DNA of 54,452 bases from Candidatus Woesearchaeota archaeon (GTDB taxonomy: Archaea > Nanobdellota > Nanobdellia > Woesearchaeales > UBA10216), in contig JACPCV010000004.1 in NCBI GenBank assembly GCA_016184345.1, positions 1-54,452 of the forward strand, given 5' to 3'. A program made the translations under genes and the position numbers. This document shows, in pieces, positions 16,181-24,187 of this stretch. Under the pieces are notes generated by a model. The model was given only the letters and a program-made list of their open reading frames with translations, had not been told where the DNA came from and did not search any database. Positions within the stretch are counted from its first letter, which is position 1; each line of letters starts with the position of its first letter.

Positions 16181-17471
16181 ATTTGCTTTTCCCTCCAAGC
16201 TCCTCCTCAATCCTCAGCAGGCGGTTGTACTTTGATGTGCGCTCTGACCTTGCTGGAGCACCGGACTTAAGCTGGCCGCAGCCCAGCGCAACAGCCAGGT
16301 CAGCAATGAAAGCATCTTCGGTCTCTCCGGAGCGGTGGCTGACCATCACGCGCCAGCCGTTGCCCATCGCCAATTTTGCGGCAGCAACTGATTCCGTGAG
16401 GGTGCCTATCTGGTTTACCTTAAGGAGAAGGCAGTTGCACGAGTTCCTCCTGATTGCCTCCCTTATCCTATCAACATTGGTAACAAGAAGGTCGTCGCCA
16501 ACCACCTGGACGTTAGCCATTGCAAGCTTTTTTGTAAGCTCTGCAAACGCTGAAAAGGACTCCTGCTCGAATGGGTCCTCCACAGAAACGATTGGGAAAT
16601 CCCTGGCAAGCTTGGCATAGTAATCAACCATTTCGGCTGCTGCGAGGAATTTTCCGGATTCCACTTCGTACTTCCTGTCCCTGCTGCTGTAGAATTCTGA
16701 AGCAGCAGCATCTATGGCGAACTGGATTCTGCCAGTGTAGCCGGTTGCCGCGACTGCTGACTCAAGGATTGACAGCGCTTCATGCGCTGTTGAAAGCTGG
16801 GGCGCAAAGCCGCCCTCATCACCAACATTCACAGCAGGCTTACCAAATCTCCGCTGCAGCAGCGACTTTAATTCGTGATAAACCTCGGCAACTGCGGTGA
16901 TTGCTGCATGGAAAGATTCAAATCCTGTTGGCACGACCATGAGCTCCTGGATTTTAAGATTGCTGCCGGCATGCCTGCCTCCGTTAATGACATTGCAGAA
17001 CGGGATTGGTAAGATGAATTTGCTGCTCTGCTTACTGCTCCCTGCCGAAGCTGCGATAATGTTATGCGCCAGATAGGAATACAGCGGCTTTTTTGACGCA
17101 ATCGCTGCTGCCCTTGAAGCAGCCAGGCTGACAGCGAGAATCGCATTTGCGCCGAGCAGGGACTTGTTTGAAGAGCCGTCAAGCTTTACCATCAGCCCAT
17201 CAAGCTGCTGCTGCCTGCTGCAGTCCATGCCAACAACTTTTTTTGAGATGATAGAATTAATGTTGTCCACTGCTGCCCTGATGCCGAGGCCGTGAAACCT
17301 CCTGCCGCCATCGCGGAGCTCATGTGCCTCGTGCTTCCCTGTTGAAGCGCCTGAAGGGACAGCAGCCCTGCCCACCACGCTGCCAGAAAGGACAACGTCG
17401 CATTCAACAGTAGGATTCCCTCGGGAGTCAAGAATCTCGCGGGCAAGCACTTTTTTTATGCGGAAGGACAT
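16170..17471 (-). CDS. eno: enolase
   Basis: 433 aa. Dehydrates 2-phosphoglycerate to phosphoenolpyruvate. Recognised by EILDSRGNPTVEC, VPSGASTGKHEA, the metal ligands in AIDAAASEF, VEDPF and VGDDLLVTN, the signature LLLKVNQIGTLTES and the C-terminal SHRSGETED. A minus-strand TATA box (CTTATAAAC, about 17494-17502) implies a leaderless mRNA. First gene of an eno-apgM unit. Confidence 0.96.
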   Translation of the reverse strand: MSFRIKKVLAREILDSRGNPTVECDVVLSGSVVGRAAVPSGASTGKHEAHELRDGGRRFHGLGIRAAVDNINSIISKKVVGMDCSRQQQLDGLMVKLDGSSNKSLLGANAILAVSLAASRAAAIASKKPLYSYLAHNIIAASAGSSKQSSKFILPIPFCNVINGGRHAGSNLKIQELMVVPTGFESFHAAITAVAEVYHELKSLLQRRFGKPAVNVGDEGGFAPQLSTAHEALSILESAVAATGYTGRIQFAIDAAASEFYSSRDRKYEVESGKFLAAAEMVDYYAKLARDFPIVSVEDPFEQESFSAFAELTKKLAMANVQVVGDDLLVTNVDRIREAIRRNSCNCLLLKVNQIGTLTESVAAAKLAMGNGWRVMVSHRSGETEDAFIADLAVALGCGQLKSGAPARSERTSKYNRLLRIEEELGGKSKYGL

Positions 17472-17546
17472 AGCAGAAATCTGAAGCGGCGGTGTTTATA
17501 AGTTTTTTTATCATACACTGGACTTAACCGAAATATTTAAATAGTT

Positions 17547-17570
17547 GCTAATGAGCTAATGAGTTAATGA
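17547..17570 (+). promoter_or_regulatory. three tandem 8-bp repeats at vapB start
   Basis: GCTAATGA, GCTAATGA, GTTAATGA run without gaps into the ATG at 17567. TTTAAATA lies at 17536-17543. A probable operator over the transcript start. Confidence 0.5.
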
Positions 17571-17806
17571 TAACCAAAATAAGCAAAGGATACCAGATAA
17601 CCATACCTGCAGGAGTCAGGCATAGGTTCGGCCTGGACATAGGCACGCCAATCGATATAGAGGAAAGGGGGAGGGAAATAGTGATTAAGCCAGTGGGAAA
17701 GGCAACCAAAAGCAGCCTGAATGAGCTGTTCAAGGAATCTGATAAATATGTAAACAACCTCACGCCTGAACAACTGGAAGAAATGGAGAAAGACATTTAT
17801 GACTAG
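17567..17806 (+). CDS. vapB: AbrB-type antitoxin (VapB)
   Basis: 79 aa. AbrB/SpoVT hairpin (ITKISKGYQITIPAGVRHRF, GTPIDIEERGREIVIKPVG) followed by an acidic helical tail (LTPEQLEEMEKDIYD). It overlaps the PIN toxin gene by eight nt. Leaderless. Confidence 0.85.
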   Translation: MITKISKGYQITIPAGVRHRFGLDIGTPIDIEERGREIVIKPVGKATKSSLNELFKESDKYVNNLTPEQLEEMEKDIYD

Positions 17807-18218
17807 CTTTCTGGACAGCAATGTCATAATTTATGCATTCACGAGGAGCGCTAACAGGCAGAAATGCAGGGATCTGCTTCAACGCGAAGAGCTAATCTCA
17901 AATACATTGGTTTTACTTGAATCGTACGCAAAACTGGGCACCATAACAGACCAGGCTCATGCGACAAAAGTGATAAGGCACCTCCTTGGGCTTGGAAACC
18001 TGAAAATAGCCGGGATGGACAACAACCTGTTCTTTGAAGCTGTAAAAAGAAACAGAAAATATAAGCTTAAGATAAGCGACTTGGTGCATTACACCACTGC
18101 GCTTCTCAGCAATTGCGACGGCATTATAAGCTATGACAAGCACTTTGACAGCTTGGAACTAGAAAGAAAAGACCATAAACGCAAAATTCTTGCATTAGTG
18201 GAAGCCTACCCAATGTAG
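17799..18218 (+). CDS. vapC: PIN-domain toxin VapC
   Basis: 139 aa. PIN acidic residues at D6 (FLDSNVIIYAF), E41 (VLLESYAK), the Asp of KISDLVHY and the Asp of SYDKHFDS. Coupled to its antitoxin by overlap. Its 3' end overlaps the convergent PAC2 gene by 13 nt. Confidence 0.85.
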   Translation: MTSFLDSNVIIYAFTRSANRQKCRDLLQREELISNTLVLLESYAKLGTITDQAHATKVIRHLLGLGNLKIAGMDNNLFFEAVKRNRKYKLKISDLVHYTTALLSNCDGIISYDKHFDSLELERKDHKRKILALVEAYPM

Positions 18219-19000
18219 CTGACATCTTCCCCAGACCGGCCCTTGCCAATGCCGCGCAGGGCTTTTGGAAGGTCCATGGCTCTGGTCCTGTCAGCTGCCT
18301 CAGACTCCATCTCCCTGATTTCGCGGTCAAGCTCCCTGATGTTGATGCCAAGCGAAAGCTTGTCGTTAAGTATCGTGACCACTTCCCTGGCGCCCTTGAT
18401 GCCAAGATACATGGGATGGGAGAATGTCTCGGCAAGGAGCGACACTGCAGGAATGTTCCTCCGCTTTGAAAGGCCGAGCATAACGCCCGTTACCCCTATT
18501 ATCGGGCCGACAATGCCGTACAGGCTTGGCTCAATGCCAACCCTTTTGTAAGAGCTGACAACCTCCTTTGAAGTGCCTGTGCAGTACACCTTTGGCTTTT
18601 TCGGGACAGCAGGAAGGCCAATCCCGCCAATGGTAATTACCTCTGCCCCGCCCAGCTTCGTGAAGCAGTCAAGAACTGCATCCGAGAAGGAATAGCACGA
18701 TTCCTCATCAATCGGCTGCACATCGCCGGCAAGGAACAGCAGGTCAGGCCTCTTCCCGGAGCCCTTCTTGAAAAAGAGTGATATTGACGGAAGCTCAACA
18801 AGGTTTTCCTCGGTGACAAAGACAGAATGCGGCAAGCTGTAGGAGAAGAACTCGTAAAGCTTCTCAGCCTTAAGCTCCTCAACCAGGAAGTCAACAGCAA
18901 CCTTGCCGACGTTGCCTATGCCGGGAAGGCCTGCTATCAGCACGGCTTTGGAGAGCTTCGGAACGCTCTTCGGGAACTGCCTAACAGACCATGCTGCCAT
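18206..19000 (-). CDS. PAC2-family protein (proteasome assembly chaperone-like)
   Basis: 264 aa. AGLPGIGNVGKVAVDFLVEE near the N-terminus and GIVGPIIGVTGVMLGLSKRR in the middle are typical of archaeal PAC2 (ATP-grasp-associated/proteasome chaperone) proteins. The role in archaea is not settled. Last gene of the L44e-S27e-aIF2alpha-Nop10 unit, a conserved archaeal order. Confidence 0.88.
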   Translation of the reverse strand: MAAWSVRQFPKSVPKLSKAVLIAGLPGIGNVGKVAVDFLVEELKAEKLYEFFSYSLPHSVFVTEENLVELPSISLFFKKGSGKRPDLLFLAGDVQPIDEESCYSFSDAVLDCFTKLGGAEVITIGGIGLPAVPKKPKVYCTGTSKEVVSSYKRVGIEPSLYGIVGPIIGVTGVMLGLSKRRNIPAVSLLAETFSHPMYLGIKGAREVVTILNDKLSLGINIRELDREIREMESEAADRTRAMDLPKALRGIGKGRSGEDVSYIG

Positions 19001-19003
19001 TTT

Positions 19004-19180
19004 TCACAGCCACCCCCTTGCCTTGAGCTGGGCTTCCTTTGCCTGCCTCCTGTAAGACGAGTAAGGATCCTCAGGGCCGTACCTGGCCGGCTTGGGCATT
19101 ACTGTCTTGGCGCTGCAGATGCTGCACTGCTCTGCTATCGTGTATTTTCTGCAGTTTTGGCAAAACAGGATGTGGTTCAT
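19004..19180 (-). CDS. nop10: H/ACA RNP protein Nop10
   Basis: 58 aa. Zinc ribbon CQNC...CSIC (C7, C10, C19, C22), then the Cbf5-binding linear part PKPARYGPEDPYSSYRRQAK ending in GWL. Scaffolds Cbf5 in RNA-guided pseudouridylation; its partner Cbf5 is encoded at 38642. Found by reading the gap between PAC2 and aIF2-alpha. Confidence 0.94.
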   Translation of the reverse strand: MNHILFCQNCRKYTIAEQCSICSAKTVMPKPARYGPEDPYSSYRRQAKEAQLKARGWL

Positions 19181-19189
19181 TTTTTACTC

Positions 19190-19957
19190 TCACGCCTTGA
19201 CAAAATTTCCCTCGCCGCCCTTGCCCTCAATAAAGCTGACAGCGGCTGACACTGCCCTGGCAATCACCTGCTCGGCTGACTTGTAATTATCAGCAGTGAC
19301 CTTGACAAGGTAAGTCCCTGCGCCAAGGTAAGAAACGTAAGCACCCTCCTTCTCTGCAAGCTTCAGGGCGTCCCTTACCAAGGAAACGCCATCGGATGCG
19401 TAGCTTGAAAGCGCCAGCTTGCCCTTGACCTCAACGATAGGCGGCTTAATCCTCTGGATGACAGCGCTGTTCAGGGCTTCAGCCACGTCCTTTGGAAGCG
19501 CAAGGTCGGAAATTGATGCCTCTTCCTTGGCTATCGCCATGAACGCCTCGAAAAGCGACCTGAACTTGCCGGAAATCTTCTCTGAAACCTGGGCGTAAAG
19601 CTCGGCAACAGGGACATTGAGCTGCTTCGCAACAAGCTCAACAATCTTCTCAGCCTTCTGCTCCTGCTTTATGTCGTTGACCTTGGCACGGCGCTGGCTC
19701 TCCGTAACCCTCCTAAGAGAGAGGTCGATGTGGCCGCGCTCCTGGTTGACTCCGATAACCTTGCACACAACAGGCTTGTTCTCAACAACAAAATCGCGAA
19801 TGTTCCTTATCCTGCCAGGGGCTATCTCTGAAATGTGAATCATGCCTGAAAGGCCGTACTCCTCAAGCTTCACGAACACAGAATGGCTCTGCACGCTGGT
19901 GACAATGCAGTAGACAAACTCGTCCTGCTCCGGAAAGCCCTTCTTCTTCAGAAACAT
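19190..19957 (-). CDS. eif2a: translation initiation factor aIF2 alpha subunit
   Basis: 255 aa. S1 domain at the N-terminus (FVYCIVTSVQSHSVFVKLEE, GMIHISEIAPGRIRNIRDFV, the Ser site region GHIDLSLRRV), helical middle domain and C-terminal alpha/beta domain that binds the gamma subunit. Part of the factor that brings initiator tRNA. Operon with S27e, L44e and Nop10. Confidence 0.95.
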   Translation of the reverse strand: MFLKKKGFPEQDEFVYCIVTSVQSHSVFVKLEEYGLSGMIHISEIAPGRIRNIRDFVVENKPVVCKVIGVNQERGHIDLSLRRVTESQRRAKVNDIKQEQKAEKIVELVAKQLNVPVAELYAQVSEKISGKFRSLFEAFMAIAKEEASISDLALPKDVAEALNSAVIQRIKPPIVEVKGKLALSSYASDGVSLVRDALKLAEKEGAYVSYLGAGTYLVKVTADNYKSAEQVIARAVSAAVSFIEGKGGEGNFVKA

Positions 19958-20017
19958 TCTTCATTCACCAGCAAAGCTATGACTGCAAATTTCAGCAGCA
20001 GCCACGAATAAATAACG

Positions 20018-20203
20018 CTAATCAAGGACTTCCAAAACCCTTGCCTTGAGCTTTGACTTCCCTCCTGTAGGGTCAGCAAGCGGCTTGCCGCAAACCAGGC
20101 AGGCAACCGCTGTTGAAATCTTGCCAAAGATTATCTGCTCATTCTTGCATTTCGGGCAGCGAACCTTTACGAACTTTGAAGTCGGCTCCTTTACTTTAAC
20201 CAT
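20018..20203 (-). CDS. rps27e: ribosomal protein S27e (eS27)
   Basis: 61 aa. Zinc ribbon with CPKC and CLVC pairs; FVKVRCPKCKNEQIIFGK is diagnostic. Small-subunit protein. Lies between L44e and aIF2-alpha as in most archaea. Confidence 0.95.
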   Translation of the reverse strand: MVKVKEPTSKFVKVRCPKCKNEQIIFGKISTAVACLVCGKPLADPTGGKSKLKARVLEVLD

Positions 20204-20340
20204 TAAACATCACCTGATAAGACGAGAAAGGGAGAGGGTTTAAAAAGTTATCTGAGGAAAATAAAAAAGAGAAAGCTGGGTTTATCAAAAAAATTAAGCG
20301 CCAGAACTCAGTTTTGCTTAACCGCCATCAAGCTGCAGAA

Positions 20341-20649
20341 TCACTCAAACTCCACTTTCTTAATCCTGAAGCCCTCGCGCTGAGCGTGGGTTTTGCTGCA
20401 TACGGAGCACTGATACCTCAGGTCTGTCTTCTTGGTCTGCTTCTTGCCAGTCATCTTCCACTGGGTTACAGGCGGCTTGCTGTAACGGCCGAGGTTTCCG
20501 GTGCCGCGAGCTTTGCCCCTCATCCTGGCCCTGACCTTGGAACCGTACTTAAGGGAACTTGGAGCCTTCTTCTTCGCAAGGAAAACCTTGTGCTCAGTGT
20601 GCTTCCTGCAGAAAGGGCAGAAGCGCTTGACAGCCTTTGGGAATTTCAT
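20341..20649 (-). CDS. rpl44e: ribosomal protein L44e (eL42)
   Basis: 102 aa from the ATG at 20649 (MKFPKAVKRFCPFCRKHTEH). Zinc ligands CPFC and CSVC; the central YSKPPVTQWKMTGKKQTKKTD motif touches the E site of the 50S subunit. The longer open frame upstream was rejected because the family starts here. First gene of the unit. Confidence 0.95.
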   Translation of the reverse strand: MKFPKAVKRFCPFCRKHTEHKVFLAKKKAPSSLKYGSKVRARMRGKARGTGNLGRYSKPPVTQWKMTGKKQTKKTDLRYQCSVCSKTHAQREGFRIKKVEFE

Positions 20650-20763
20650 CTTAAAGCTGGGAACAAGAGGGATGTTTAAAAAGCTTGCGGAATTGGGCGG
20701 AAGCTGCAAAAAAGTTTATATAGACAAAATCGCAGCTAAACGAGAGTTGAATTGGGGGAAGTC

Positions 20764-21519
20764 ATGGCAGAGCAAACAGGGCAGGCACAACAGTCCAGCA
20801 AGGTAAGCGTAACATACGAGTCCCTTTTTGACCTTGTTGTAAGGGAGAAATCCAGGGACGAGCTGCAGGCACTTGACCCCCATTTCTTCTCACAGCTTGC
20901 AGGGTACCTCACTGAAAAGCGCAGCATGGCCAGCATCCAGAGCGCAGAGGAAAAAGAGAGGGCAAGCAGGCAGCTGCAGAACATCAACCGGCTCATACGC
21001 GAACTGTACGACAGGAGGGAGAAAAAGATAATCAACATGGCACTGGCAAGGTCAAGAGCTGGAGTTGACATCATAGACACTGCCGCGCTGCTGGCAGAAG
21101 AAAAAGCCATGTTTGACGGCCTCGTGAGCCAGCTTGACTTGTTCAGGAATGCTGTGCTTAACAGCCTGCTGGAGGCAAAGGCGCCAAGCCTGGACAGCGG
21201 GCGCAGGCAGACAGGGGCAGAAACTCTGGCAGCTGCCTCAAGGATAACAAGCAGCCCGGCAACAGGCGCGATAAGCGGCACAAACTTCCAGCCAGGCACA
21301 AGCGTGAATGAAAGTGAAAGCGCAACAGCTGCGGATAAACAAGCAGCGGCAACGGCAACAACCAGGCTTATCAGGTTCCTGCACCCTGTGCCAAGGTTTG
21401 TGGGCCGGGAACTGGAGATCTACGGCCCGTTTGACCAGGAAGACATTGCCAACCTCCCACGGGAGATTGCAGAAGTCCTCATCACGAAAGGCCGGGCTGA
21501 GGAGATAGCGCAGGCGTAA
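20764..21519 (+). CDS. GINS complex subunit (Gins51-type)
   Basis: 251 aa. The helical A domain is N-terminal (YESLFDLVVREKSRDELQ, QLQNINRLIRELYDRREKKI) and a small B domain C-terminal (VGRELEIYGPFDQEDIANLP), the order of Sld5/Psf1-type Gins51; an Ala/Thr/Ser-rich linker joins them. Part of the CMG-like replicative helicase with MCM and Cdc45/RecJ. The ATG at 20764 follows GGGGGA. The TATA box is at about 20712-20720, divergent from L44e. Confidence 0.85.
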   Translation: MAEQTGQAQQSSKVSVTYESLFDLVVREKSRDELQALDPHFFSQLAGYLTEKRSMASIQSAEEKERASRQLQNINRLIRELYDRREKKIINMALARSRAGVDIIDTAALLAEEKAMFDGLVSQLDLFRNAVLNSLLEAKAPSLDSGRRQTGAETLAAASRITSSPATGAISGTNFQPGTSVNESESATAADKQAAATATTRLIRFLHPVPRFVGRELEIYGPFDQEDIANLPREIAEVLITKGRAEEIAQA

Positions 21520-21537
21520 AAAATCTGAAAAGTCAAA

Positions 21538-22134
21538 TCAATTCTTGGATCTTGTAATATAAACAGAATTGTCCCACCGATCAGGATTAGGCTGCCAAGG
21601 TAATGCTCTTAATGCTTGACGATTAAAATCTGCGCCAGCCGCTATTCTAAACCCTTCTACCGCATAGTATTGGTCTGTTTGGCGCACCCCAAGAGCAGCA
21701 AAGGCAACAGCATCACGACTAGGTACCTGAAAATAAGGTCTCAAGATAGAATTAATACTAACCTGAGCAGTAGGGGTGCCTAGAAACAGAACAGAAGCGC
21801 CCACTCGACGATCTCCCCCATCAGCATTAATTGGGGTAACACTACTAATTATGTTCGGATTAATGGGGGTATCTCGAAGACCTCCCCGAACAATCGTATC
21901 ATTAACCTTTGCAGCGTAATCAGCCGCAAGTTTATTCAAGCCGTCTAGGTTCACATCAGGATCTATAATAAGGTATTCTATTTTTCCTGACGCCTCCCTT
22001 CTCTCGGCGAAAAAAATACGACTTTCAAGAGTATCAATATACGCAGATTGTCCGTTCACAATAAAGCCCAATCCAACTGTTGCAGCCAGATTAACTGCCG
22101 CAACAACTCCCAACGCAACAATGGCTTTTTTCAT
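21538..22134 (-). CDS. hypothetical membrane-anchored protein
   Basis: 198 aa. One N-terminal membrane segment (residues about 4-28) that may be a signal anchor, then a soluble, probably extracytoplasmic domain with a DPDVNLDGLNKLAADYAAKV helix. No Cys. Family not recognised. It ends close to, and convergent with, the GINS gene. Confidence 0.55.
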   Translation of the reverse strand: MKKAIVALGVVAAVNLAATVGLGFIVNGQSAYIDTLESRIFFAERREASGKIEYLIIDPDVNLDGLNKLAADYAAKVNDTIVRGGLRDTPINPNIISSVTPINADGGDRRVGASVLFLGTPTAQVSINSILRPYFQVPSRDAVAFAALGVRQTDQYYAVEGFRIAAGADFNRQALRALPWQPNPDRWDNSVYITRSKN

Positions 22135-22199
22135 TCCTTAAATCGGTAAGGGAATCAAATATTTAAATCTATCTGTTTTTATTACTTGTAAGTAAAAAT

Positions 22200-22220
22200 T
22201 TAATAACAGCTGCCGCAAAC
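22200..22220 (+). repeat. 21-bp direct repeat, left copy
   Basis: TTAATAACAGCTGCCGCAAAC; the right copy at 22752-22772 differs at one base. The pair brackets the decayed HicBA segment and could mark an insertion or a duplicated promoter region of the radical SAM gene. Confidence 0.6.
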
Positions 22221-22246
22221 TATATAAACGAAAGAGGTAGTCAATC

Positions 22247-22315
22247 GCAAATCGCCCACCGCTGGTCACAGACCAGCGGCATGCTCGCTCGCTTCGCTCG
22301 CTCGGGGCGATTTGC
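22247..22315. repeat. palindromic element: 11-bp outer stem, inner hairpin
   Basis: Outer stem GCAAATCGCCC/GGGCGATTTGC encloses a 9-bp hairpin CCGCTGGTC-aca-GACCAGCGG and a CTCGCTCGCTTCGCTCGCTC run. TATATAAA lies at 22221-22228, so the element begins at the expected transcript start. The normal HicB N-terminus is missing where this element sits. Confidence 0.7.
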
Positions 22316-22339
22316 TCAGACCCTGATTTTCCACCAACT

Positions 22340-22555
22340 GTGGTTGAACAAGGCGAGGACGGCTACCTGATTTCAGAAGTAGTTGAGCTCCCAGGCTGCC
22401 ACACCCAAGCGAAAACGTATGACGAGCTGATTAAAAGAACCAAAGAAGCTATCTCACTTTACTTGAAAGTTAAGCCTCAAGAAGAAGATATAGCAGATTC
22501 ACGAATCAGAGGCGGCTTCGCTGCCTCTGCGCATCGGCAGCTGCCGATGCTGTAA
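22340..22555 (+). pseudogene. hicB: HicB-like antitoxin remnant
   Basis: 71 codons. VVEQGEDGYLISEVVELPGC and the following CHTQAKTYDELIKRTKEA are clearly HicB. The usual start (MKFTV-like) is absent: the frame runs back into the palindromic element without an ATG, and only a GTG is available. The last 15 codons (from ADSRIRGGF to HRQLPML) come from a second palindromic element. It therefore looks bracketed and damaged by two elements. The matching HicA is a fragment. Confidence 0.65.
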
Positions 22556-22580
22556 TGGAACTTTTTGCGTGAATCTGCTA
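22491..22580. repeat. nested palindromic element at hicB 3' end
   Basis: Outer stem of 13 bp (TAGCAGATTCACG/CGTGAATCTGCTA) encloses hairpin 1 (22507-22529, 10 bp with one G-T pair) and a perfect 20-nt palindrome (22531-22550, GCATCGGCAGCTGCCGATGC). The hicB stop codon lies in the element. Confidence 0.8.
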
Positions 22581-22669
22581 ATAGTAAATTCATTATTAAA
22601 AGTTCCACTATTAAATGAATTTACTATAAACCCAAATTCTTAAGCCTTCAGCAAGTAGAGGTTTAGTTA

Positions 22670-22756
22670 TGAGCAAGCTGCCGCTTATGAAAGCGAGTGA
22701 GTTGACTAAAGCAGGGAAGAATCCTTGGCAGCTGTGTGAGCAAGAGAAACCTTAAT
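22670..22756 (+). pseudogene. hicA: HicA-like toxin fragment
   Basis: 28 codons beginning MSKLPLMKASELTKAGKN. The KLP...L...G start is that of HicA mRNA interferases, but the reading frame ends before the catalytic His (GSH) region. AGAGGT precedes the ATG. With the hicB remnant it shows a decayed HicBA locus. Confidence 0.5.
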
Positions 22757-22781
22757 AACCGCTGCCGCAAACCACAACCCC

Positions 22782-24053
22782 ATGGCAACGCTCACTTTTG
22801 ATGACCTGAGATTCCATAGAAAGGACAGCAATACAGTCGTAGTGGAATTCCTCGGCAACTACAGCTTTGAAGTTGACGCAAAGGCACTCTCAAGCATCGG
22901 CACTTACAGCCTCGGCGAGAGCAGCATAGAATTCAGGAACGTTAGCGAACAGGAAGCCAGGAACAGCTTCAACGCAATCCTGAATGAGGGGCTTGGCGAC
23001 CTCACGAACAGCACAACACGGAAGAAAACGCTTTACGTGCACCGCTACTCAGGAATCCCCCTCCTTGGAACAACCAGCTTTGGAATCATTGACCGCAATA
23101 CAAACATGATTGAAGTCAGGCCAATAACTGGTTGTAACATGAACTGCATATTCTGCTCGGTAGACGAGGGGCTGGCTTCCAGGAAGACAAGTGAAGTAAT
23201 TGTTGATGAGAAGTACCTCGCTGCGGAAGTGAGGAAGCTTGTGGAGTTCAAGGGCTGTGAATGTCATATCATAATAAACTCGCAGGGCGAGCCGACACTA
23301 TACAAACCGCTGCCTGAACTCATAAGCGACCTGAAAGCCGTTACGGCAGTGAAAACGATAACGCTGATAACAAACGGGACGCTACTGACTGAAAAGCTTA
23401 TTGACAAACTGGCCGCCTCGAGGCTTACGGCAATGAATATTTCGCTGAATGCCATTGAGCCTAAGGCAGCGAAGATAATGGAAGGCTTTGGCGGGTATGA
23501 CGTTGAGAAAGTGAAAAAGATGGCGGCTTACGCGGCAAAGACGACGATAAAAGTGACCCTGGCGCCGGTAATAGTGGGAGGCTACAACGACGCAGAGATG
23601 GAAAAAATCGTGCAGTTTGCAAAAGAGATTGGAGCAGCAGTGGGGATGCAGAACTACCTGTTTTACAAGCGCGGAAGAAACCCGAAGAATGCCGTGCAGG
23701 TTCCCTGGGAGCGGTTTTATGCTGAGCTTGATGCCCTGGAGAAAAAACACGGCACAAAGCTGATATTTGAAGCTGCGGACTACGAAATAATAAAGACCAG
23801 GCCGCTGCCAAAGCCGTTCAGAAAAGGGCAGACAGTCAAGGCAGTGGTTGTAGCCGAGGGAAGATATCTGAAAGAATATATCGCGGCTGCAAATCCTGTA
23901 GCAGCAGGATTGCACGGTCGGCAACTGCCGACCTGTGCGGAAGGAAGGATAATAACGCTTCCTGACTGCGAGAAGAAATTGGCAGCGGGAGAAAAAATAA
24001 AGGTAAAGATAGTGAGCGACAAGCACAACATATTCTACGGGGAAGTGGTCTAG
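22782..24053 (+). CDS. radical SAM protein with C-terminal TRAM-like domain
   Basis: 423 aa. The [4Fe-4S]/SAM cluster Cys are C118, C122 and C125 (TGCNMNCIFCSVDE). MoaA-like core with INSQGEPTLYKP and TLITNGTLL; the C-terminal part (about 345-423) looks like a TRAM/OB nucleic-acid-binding fold. COG2100-like; the reaction is unknown, RNA modification is a guess. Residues about 369-387 are encoded by a palindromic element, which places an extra loop (GLHGRQLPTCAEG) in the TRAM-like domain. Confidence 0.82.
   Translation: MATLTFDDLRFHRKDSNTVVVEFLGNYSFEVDAKALSSIGTYSLGESSIEFRNVSEQEARNSFNAILNEGLGDLTNSTTRKKTLYVHRYSGIPLLGTTSFGIIDRNTNMIEVRPITGCNMNCIFCSVDEGLASRKTSEVIVDEKYLAAEVRKLVEFKGCECHIIINSQGEPTLYKPLPELISDLKAVTAVKTITLITNGTLLTEKLIDKLAASRLTAMNISLNAIEPKAAKIMEGFGGYDVEKVKKMAAYAAKTTIKVTLAPVIVGGYNDAEMEKIVQFAKEIGAAVGMQNYLFYKRGRNPKNAVQVPWERFYAELDALEKKHGTKLIFEAADYEIIKTRPLPKPFRKGQTVKAVVVAEGRYLKEYIAAANPVAAGLHGRQLPTCAEGRIITLPDCEKKLAAGEKIKVKIVSDKHNIFYGEVV
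23888..23940. repeat. palindromic element inside radical SAM gene
   Basis: Two adjacent hairpins: TGCAAATCCTG...CAGGATTGCA (one bulged base), then GGTCGGCA-ac-TGCCGACC extended by GCAC/GTGC. The second core, GTCGGCAACTGCCGAC, is identical to that in the ROK kinase element. Translated in frame, giving the residues RQLP. Confidence 0.75.
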
Positions 24054-24055
24054 AA

Positions 24056-24172
24056 ATTCAATTTATTGAATAAATATGCACTTTCTTTATAAATAAAACC
24101 GTAAAATTCAATTTATTGAATATAGAAAGATTTATATATTGGACATATTTATTCATATTCAAAATATTGAAT
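24056..24172 (+). promoter_or_regulatory. three palindromic operators spaced about 50 bp
   Basis: ATTCAATTTATTGAAT at 24056-24071 and 24106-24121, and the variant ATTCAAAATATTGAAT at 24157-24172. Centres are 50 and 51 bp apart. A TATA-like TTTATATA (about 24130-24137) lies between the second and third; the third covers the expected transcript start of the MNT-HEPN pair. The first also abuts the end of the radical SAM gene. Confidence 0.7.
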
Positions 24173-24187
24173 TACAGGGTGACTTAT

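Noticed and set aside
22247..22580. CRISPR array
   Set aside because: The repeats here are inverted and nested, not regularly spaced direct repeats, and no cas gene is in the window.
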